NCBI GenBank assembly: GCA_001466705.2
Contig: LATX02000245.1
Coordinates: 1 to 64,000, forward strand
Source of the DNA: Moniliophthora roreri
Lineage: Eukaryota; Basidiomycota; Agaricomycetes; Agaricales; Marasmiaceae
Direction of reading: 5' to 3'
DNA length: 64,000 nt
A program made the position numbers and the translations under genes. Shown in pieces: positions 57,738 to 64,000 of this stretch. The notes below the pieces were generated by a model. That model saw only the letters and a list, made by a program, of their open reading frames with translations. It had not been told where the DNA came from and did no database searches. Positions within the stretch are counted from its first letter, which is position 1. Every line of letters starts with the position of its first letter.

Positions 57738-60586
57738 TCATCCTGTCCGTTTTGTTGGCGCTTGCGAAGGTTTTGACGACGGTGTAGTGACTGTACTAGG
57801 TTTGTTTGCAGGTGGCGCTGATTTGTTCGCCCCATCGGCGACACCAACAGCAGCAGCAGCAGCAGTACCACCCTCTGCGACAAACTTTTCCCACTCGTCT
57901 AGCAGCTGCTGACCAACGCCAGGCTCCAACTCGGTCCCGTCCCTTGAAACCTTGATCTCCCGGTCATGGTTCCAAGGATTTCGAATATGTCGGGTCCGAT
58001 AAAACGGCAGACGTTCAACACATATCCAATCCACCTTGAAGGATTCACCCCAAGTATCCTCTTTCGAAGCATCTTTCGCCTGTCCCTTGCCTTTCCCTGA
58101 ACCTTCCCCTTGAAGTCCCCTCGATGACGACCGAGCCCCTGTTTTCATTTCCCCGTCAGGATGAATACCATCCACGCTAGCATTCTTTACGGCCCTGATC
58201 GGAGCCTCCTCGTCCAGCTGGAAATCCTCATTGAAACGCTCAAGCACCGTAACTGACTTGGGTCTTTGCTGTTTCAACATATTATCCAAGCTGAACTTGG
58301 CCGTAGGAGTCTGCATAGTGATCTTTCGATGCTGCCCTCCGAGCTCAGCAGGAGCCGATTGAATAGGAGGAACCACGAGGAGGCCCGGGTCCGCGCTCTC
58401 GCCGACGCCGCTACCCTCATCAGGTGTGATCGCGCCAAACACATTGCCCTCACCAGGAGAGCCCAGACTTGTCACAGGTTGTGGGGAGTCTTCCACGATG
58501 CGTTCGGTGAGGAATGGGACATGCGGCTTCTGGTCGGACAAGGTCATGTTACTATACCCCTCGCCCAAGACCCGCGTTGGACTGGCAGGTTCCTCAAATA
58601 TCGTGTCCGAGTGAACTGGACCACGACCTGTAATAGGTGAAACCGACGAACGAGTGGACGATGATGAATCTGTTCTTGGACCCCATGATACTCGGTGTTC
58701 ACCTTTTGATACAGGTCCTGCCATCCTGCGAAAGAGTTGACATTGATAAAACAGGGTGTAGAACTGGAGAACGCACCTGGCATACCCGTAAAACTCACCG
58801 CTCTTGTTGACACCAAATATAAGGTACACATCCGTGCTCGTACGGTATGCCTGATCGAGAATCCCTTCGTTGTGCTTCTGAGTGGCCCATAAGCCCTTCT
58901 CAACGCTGAGGTCCAAGTCGTACTGCAACGAAACATGCAGGAATTGACTCATGATGACAATTACAAATATATACGTACCTGAGATAACGACTTGAGAATG
59001 AAGAACCTCTTTGGGAAGTACTTGGCGAACACACTCGAGGTTGTTGAAGCATAAGACCCCGAGCTATTCGAGTGACGACCACTTCGAGGAACTAACGGCC
59101 GAATCCTCTCGTCGTCACTAGACACTGATTTCGGTGTCGCCAACGACGAACTCGAGTCCTCTGCATCTGACGGCTCACTGGCTGGTCCTTGCCATTTACC
59201 CCGTTGATCCTTGATCCACTTGGTATGCATACCCACTCCACGCTGTCCGCCGACACCAGCTTTCAAATCATCATCCTTCTTGCGTACACGGCACACCAAA
59301 CGAGGACATCTAGGGTCCTGTGAACGTAAAGGCATGCCATTGAATCTGGTAATGGCATCCTGAAGGTAAGCTTCACCCTCGTAATTGACGAAAGCACACG
59401 AAGACCGCGATATGAGGAATATTGACAGGACTCCACTCGACCATGGTTCGTCTGATTTGTGTGATGATGGTGGCTGGTTGAAGAAGCGCCAGAGCTCGTC
59501 ATGAGTCGCGTCTGATGGGACATTACCCGACCACATCACCCATTCTGACCTATGAGTAGGGGGATTAGGGTGGTAAGGGCGCCGTGATGGTACGCTGACT
59601 GTTGGCTTTTCGGACTGCTGCTTTGAAGGCGACGACCCGTCTGGTTTGAGAGGTGGTGTCGGTGGAGGGTCTGGAGGAGCCACAGGCGGTGGTGATATAG
59701 ATGAAGGCGGAGGGCTGGCGTGTGAATGTGGAGAGGGGCGAACGGATGACATCGGGTACATGGTAGTACTTGATGGACCAGATGCGGATGCTGGTGAATG
59801 TGCAAAGGATCGATCTATGTCTTGGTGGCTAACAGGCGAATAATTCATTTGATACGTCGCCGGGTACGAGGGCGGCGCGCTTTCGCCATATTGATGGGAA
59901 GGAAGGGGTGCAGCGTGGGGCAGGTACCACCAGGTACCTTGGCCTTCTGTCTCGGGAGATGCGTAGGGCCTAGGGTATGCCGGGTTGAATTGAGACTGGT
60001 ATATGGATGTCGGGGAGTATGGTGGTGTTGAGTAAGGGTATTGCTGTGAGGGCAGAGGTGATGGATATCTTAGGGATTGGAACTGCCCAGGGGCATATTG
60101 ATTATGGGCAGATGGCTGGGGCGACATTGGTACAGAAGATGGGTTGCTCTGCGAAGGGTGGTAGAGGTTGGGATTTGAGAAACCAGAACCTGTCCCCTCG
60201 GATGATTGTCGTTGGAATGGATATACGCTTGGTGTCATCAAGTGCGGATAAGTTGCGTGTATATTTTGGGACATCATGTTGGTGTCTGGTGGTACTGCAG
60301 GGTGCTGATATCCATGTGGATACGGGTATGGCGGGGAGTGTGTCATACCCAATTGTGGAGCGTGGGGGGAAATCGTGTATTGTTGACCAAAGAATCCTGA
60401 GCGTTGGGTGTAAGATGATGACTGCGAGTAGTGAAAAGTTGTGGTGGACTGAGAGGGGACATTGTGGTTGTTCTGGGAGTTTTCGGAAGAATACTGGGGA
60501 TGAGGTCTCCTCTGGTGTTGACTTCGTCGATTCCCAGAGGACATGGAGGAAGGATCAGGCACACGGCCTCGAACATCACCAGGCAT
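57738..60586 (-). CDS. YTH-domain m6A-reader-like protein with RRM (913 aa)
   Basis: Exons 60,586-58,979, 58,922-58,777 and 58,725-57,738 (introns 56 and 51 nt). Residues 1-345 are low-complexity, rich in Pro, Ser, Gln and Tyr. Residues 346-437 look like an RRM: EWVMWSGNVPSDATHDELWR, then SSCAFVNYEGEAYLQDAI and GMPLRSQDPRC. The YTH fold starts near 523: KRFFILKSLSQYDLDLSVEK, GLWATQKHNEGILDQAY, VYLIFGVNKSGEFYGYARM. It is interrupted by a disordered insert of about 200 residues and resumes near 812 with FKVDWICVERLPFYRTRHIR and NPWNHDREIKVSRDGTELEP. Tryptophans in GLWA and VDWI are candidates for the m6A cage. The role is presumably binding methylated or selected RNAs to control their fate. A (CAG)6 run at 57,848-57,865 encodes an Ala tract. 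The start is the first in-frame ATG. Confidence 0.9.
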
Positions 60587-63103
60587 AAAATGAGGATTTG
60601 GTGTGGCTTGGTCGTTTGAATCGTCTGTGCCTTGTCAGGAGAGGTGAGAAAATGGTTGAAGATTTGGCATATGAACTATTCCCGAATCATCGATTTTTGT
60701 AGAAACTTGTAGAAAAAACGTGGAACATACGATTAGTACCTCTGTACGACTCTGTAAAAAATTGTTCTAAAGGAAAGTCAGGTGAGAAAAGCGCATACTC
60801 GATCCAAAAACCAATTGCAGAAAAGACAGAATAACGCCGTTCGTAACCAAAAAGTCTGGCAGGCGGCAATTTTTTTTCGCAATGTTTATTTGGCCGGATC
60901 ATCACGTGACACTCACCTTTCGTGTTCTCGACCGCGTCCGCGCCCTTCTCAACTGGTACACGCGCTGATCCCTGTCTTCCTGGCTTGGGTGTAGTGCTTC
61001 GATACACTTCGTCACTTTCTGCATGTTCAACCACGTTAGATTTTTCTGAAAAAAATGAATGGTGGTCAGTTATACACGACGCGTCACAAGATCACTCAGG
61101 ACTCAACGTTTTGCGGTGCTAACCATTGAAATGCAACGCGCCTAGAGTTCTCACTTACACAAAGAAAATACTTGTTCCTGCGTGACAGAAAAGAGCAGTT
61201 TTAGTTTTGGTGTCTGACAATCCGCTTTCTGAAACCAAAGTATATGTACGACCCACCGTGAGAACAATGATATCATGTTTCCTGTGCGATCCTGCTCCCC
61301 CAAATTTGATTGCTTCTGCGGGTCTGTTGGAGTGAGTAGCACTAATCCATTCTGAATCTGGGCCCTACGTCAACGGAGTCGTATCTTAATTCGTATCTTC
61401 CAAAACCAAATCGCGTGGTCAATGATGCATTAACACCGCGGTAAGGCCCCTCCACAAAGTCGAAACAACTTCAGGGCCGACAACACTCGATGACGCCAAA
61501 AGATTTCAGAAGTATCCGCTAATTTGAAATGAAATCAATCAAGGTGCTAGAAATAAAAAACATAAGTGGAGTGCTGCTGCTCACCTTTGTGTAAATAACG
61601 ACTCTCACACATGAATAAGTACCCCAATTTTTCGAAGCCATCATTTGGGAGTATCATTTGTGGAGAGATACATGTGTTAGAATTGACCGGGATAGAACTG
61701 TTCGATCACGTCAATACGATTACCGTCAAAGTTGCGGAAAAAACATACGGTAAACGGTGTTGCCGTTCCCGAATCCCAACGAAATCCAGAGAGTGAATAT
61801 CCGCTTTGAATATCCGCTTGAAACCTGTACAGGAGACGACCGGGAAGCTCGGTCATCATGTGGCCACAGTAGGATGCACGCACGCAGCGGCAAAGCCTCG
61901 AGGTTCCCGATTCCATGGGTTTCGTTGAACAATGCACGACGTGCACAAATGAATTTGAATGAAGAACATGTTTCGTTGAAAAGAGATCCTTTCAAAAATA
62001 ATCAATTACAACAATAATCAATTAGTACGCATATGCGGAGTGAAAAGAGGTTGAGGATGGCATGCTGAGGGATCGAGTGGAAAACGCACAAGACTGTTTC
62101 GGTAAAGCAATTAGGCCTTCCTGCTTAAATTCTTCTGTCAGCGAATGCCCGGCAGCGGATCGAGTCTGAGAAGCTACCGTATAGTGTCAGCGTAAGAATA
62201 TAGTTAGTTATTCATTGATACGCACCTTGTACATACGTGGAACCAAAGCAATCAACTAACAATCCAGTACGGTCTTGTCCACATTTTCACGCGTTTTTGT
62301 GATAACAAGGTCGGATTTGAACTTTAAATCGAAATGGTTGGTGAAAACGCTCCTCTTTGATTCTTTCGACGCGTCTCACCTGCGGCTAGCTCTATCTTCA
62401 CAAGACTGCCTTATAATGTGTACTGTGCCACTTATAGATAATTCTCTTGATATTCTGAGGCAGAAACTTGTCAATGAATTGAGCAAACAGGTTTATTCAT
62501 CGCTTACCATTCATCGCTTCCTTCATTGAGTCATTCTCGACAGCTAGGGGGCTCTATGGGATGACAGCGGCAATGAAGGTTCAGACAGAATAGATTGTTA
62601 AAAAAAGGTTCTCTCGGTGCTCGTCGTTGCCAACAATACTAGCCTCAGCAAGCTACAACATCAAATGCTTCGGTGTTTGAGTTTCGACTTTGCTAGGGGA
62701 CAGGCTTGAAGGATTTTTTCACGTCCGACAGCGGAAGTCGAAAATTTTATGATGTCACGCCACGTGGTGTGACTCATATTACGCAAAGAGTTTAATTACT
62801 ATATCATTATGCGTCACAGGCACATGTCCGGGAATGCAAAAAAATGACTAAGTTCGCGATGTTGTCGTATGTACAGAGAGACCTACGCGTACCAAGGATG
62901 GGCACACTACTACTTCCGTAGCCCATGTCAAGTGCTGAAGCACAGACTCCTATGTGCGCAGAACTGCAATTCGCCGAAGACTCGCCCCGAACGTCCAGTA
63001 ACATTCCTTCATGACACCGAGTCCAGAAAGATATAGTAACTGTTTTGTACCGAGTGAGTAGAGCAGAAGATCTAGGCATTGTATTTCAGAACGTACCCGA
63101 GAG
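60587..63103. other. YTH promoter and 2-kb gene-free interval
   Basis: A TCACGTGAC E-box-like palindrome at 60,903-60,911 lies about 320 bp upstream of the YTH start. At 61,790-61,820 the motif GAATATCCGCTT is duplicated, and AATAATCAATTA is duplicated near 61,998-62,023. At 62,750-62,773 GATGTCACGCCACGTGGTGT forms an imperfect palindrome similar to one in the MITE at 16.26 kb. I see no supported gene in the whole interval. Confidence 0.45.
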
Positions 63104-64000
63104 CTAGTTCCTATCCAAAGGACTCTGTGGTAGAGAAAGCAAGTCGTTCAGACTTCCTAGATGTCTCGAGACCGGGCGCGGGCGTTCATTCACAATTAAG
63201 GCTGGTCCACCAAAGTGCACCTGGACGCGTTCGACTCGAGCAAACACAGTAGCCGTGAGGCGGTCATAGAACAAGCGGATTTGAGCGAAACCTGTGTGAC
63301 AGGTTGTCAGGAACGAGTCGAGTAAAACAAAAGGCGGGACGAACCGGGCACAACTTTGTCGTTCTTCATTTCCAGGTATCGACCGAGAAAATCAGTCAGG
63401 ATGGTCAAGGTGGTGATTTTGTCAGGTGTCACCAGAACGAGCTTGGCTGTAGTCGAATCTCGTCGAACAGAGAATACAGTGTTTAGACTGTATAGCACTG
63501 GTGTGTTCCACCTAATAGCAAGCAAATCACTACACATAGGTTCATATTGCCACACCGTCGCCTGTTTGACCAACCAGCTGTGAATCAGATTGTGAACCAT
63601 GACAGATGGCGAATTTGCAATCAAGTTGATGAGAGGAATACGCCATGGCATCGCGTTCGGTAAGGTAAGATCGTAACCATTGTCAAAGTACTCCTGATGC
63701 AGTTGTTTCGGAGCTGTCTTCCGGAGAGTCTCAACTCCCGTCACGCGAAATCGGATTTCGCCAGCAATATTTGGTTCGTCCTTGGGCGAATGGTAGTAAA
63801 GGAATCCTCGAGTTCCAGCGGGAAATGGAACTTGTTTGTCTGTGGTGTCTAGAGACGGTATGTGCGGCGCTAATGGGGAGGCAAAGTATGTCAGACGATG
63901 AGAACCGAGTCCGGGAAGGAATATGACTGGTTTTTTCTGTCCCGAAAAGTCCAGTAGATCCTTTACGCGTAAGAGAGATCGCTTGAATGTCCTAACATTC
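63104..64000 (-). CDS. Hypothetical protein, 5' end outside window
   Basis: Two exons are visible: 64,000-63,345 (open from the window edge) and 63,291-63,104, joined across a 53-nt GT-AG intron with a Gly codon split over the junction. The 281 visible residues begin inside the protein (VRTFKRSLLRVKDLLDFSGQ) and include VIFLPGLGSHRLTYFASPL, IRFRVTGVETLRKTAP, PNAMPWRIPLINLIANSPSV, YLEMKNDKVVPGFAQIRLFY and a short end (LSLPQSPLDRN). It appears soluble and beta-rich. I do not recognise the family; similar orphan proteins are frequent in Agaricomycetes. Confidence 0.65.

Noticed and set aside
60007..60588. 193-codon plus-strand frame
   Set aside because: It is the antisense shadow of the low-complexity N terminus of the YTH protein.
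62275..62529. 84-codon plus-strand frame
   Set aside because: It is short, with no motif, no promoter context and no neighbouring exon; consistent with chance.

Overview
This window looks like nuclear DNA of a filamentous basidiomycete, most likely an Agaricomycete. The genes are broken by many short introns (mostly 44-61 nt, GT-AG, with CTRAY-like branch sites). The recognisable families are fungal: an F-box protein, an NCS1 permease, a thymine-hydroxylase-like oxygenase, a YTH/RRM protein, an Agaricomycete-type seven-helix membrane family and small secreted proteins. There is nothing prokaryotic, no rRNA or tRNA that I can see, and no CRISPR. All gene models were spliced by hand from reading frame, splice sites and comparison between copies inside the window. 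No database search was possible, so family names rest on recalled motifs.

Region 1 (about 1-44,800) is a gene-poor, decayed segmental-duplication zone. One composite module recurs. In plus-strand order it holds an eroded block P (near 2.9, 28.5 and 35.2 kb), an eroded block X (10.3, 17.3, 29.8, 36.6 kb), an eroded block Y (3.5, 19.2, 31.0, 38.6 kb), a seven-TM gene on the plus strand, a small secreted protein gene on the minus strand converging on it, and eroded block Z (6.6, 12.9, 23.0, 42.2 kb). The seven-TM gene occurs six times. Copies at 20,105-21,582 and 39,483-40,977 (plus) and 26,123-27,695 (minus) can be spliced into open proteins of 317, 321 and 358 aa. The copy at 4,113-5,613 is broken by one GT-dinucleotide slip, the copy at 31.6-33.3 kb by a 22-bp duplication and a nonsense change, and 24.8-25.3 kb keeps only a 3' fragment. 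The secreted-protein gene occurs four times (two intact, two cut by the same TAG). Copies differ largely by transitions, many at CpG, as expected of methylated, decaying repeats. The zone also carries a 594-bp hAT-like MITE with 8-bp target duplications and a paralogous empty site, a 178-bp foldback insertion, other insertions, and a telomere-like (AACCCG)n tract.

Region 2 (about 44,800-64,000) is ordinary gene-dense sequence: a 77-aa basic protein (minus), a 301-aa conserved hypothetical (minus), a possible 71-aa protein (plus), a RING-like zinc-finger protein (plus), an intronless F-box protein (plus), an NCS1 nucleobase permease (minus) divergent from a thymine-7-hydroxylase-like 2-oxoglutarate dioxygenase (plus), a YTH-domain m6A-reader-like protein with an RRM (minus), a 2-kb gene-free gap, and a hypothetical gene running off the right edge (minus).

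Functional themes: the permease and dioxygenase share a 641-bp promoter containing GATA motifs and look like a pyrimidine uptake and salvage pair. The repeated seven-TM plus secreted-protein module is the most novel element. Its function is unknown, and any receptor-ligand idea is speculation.
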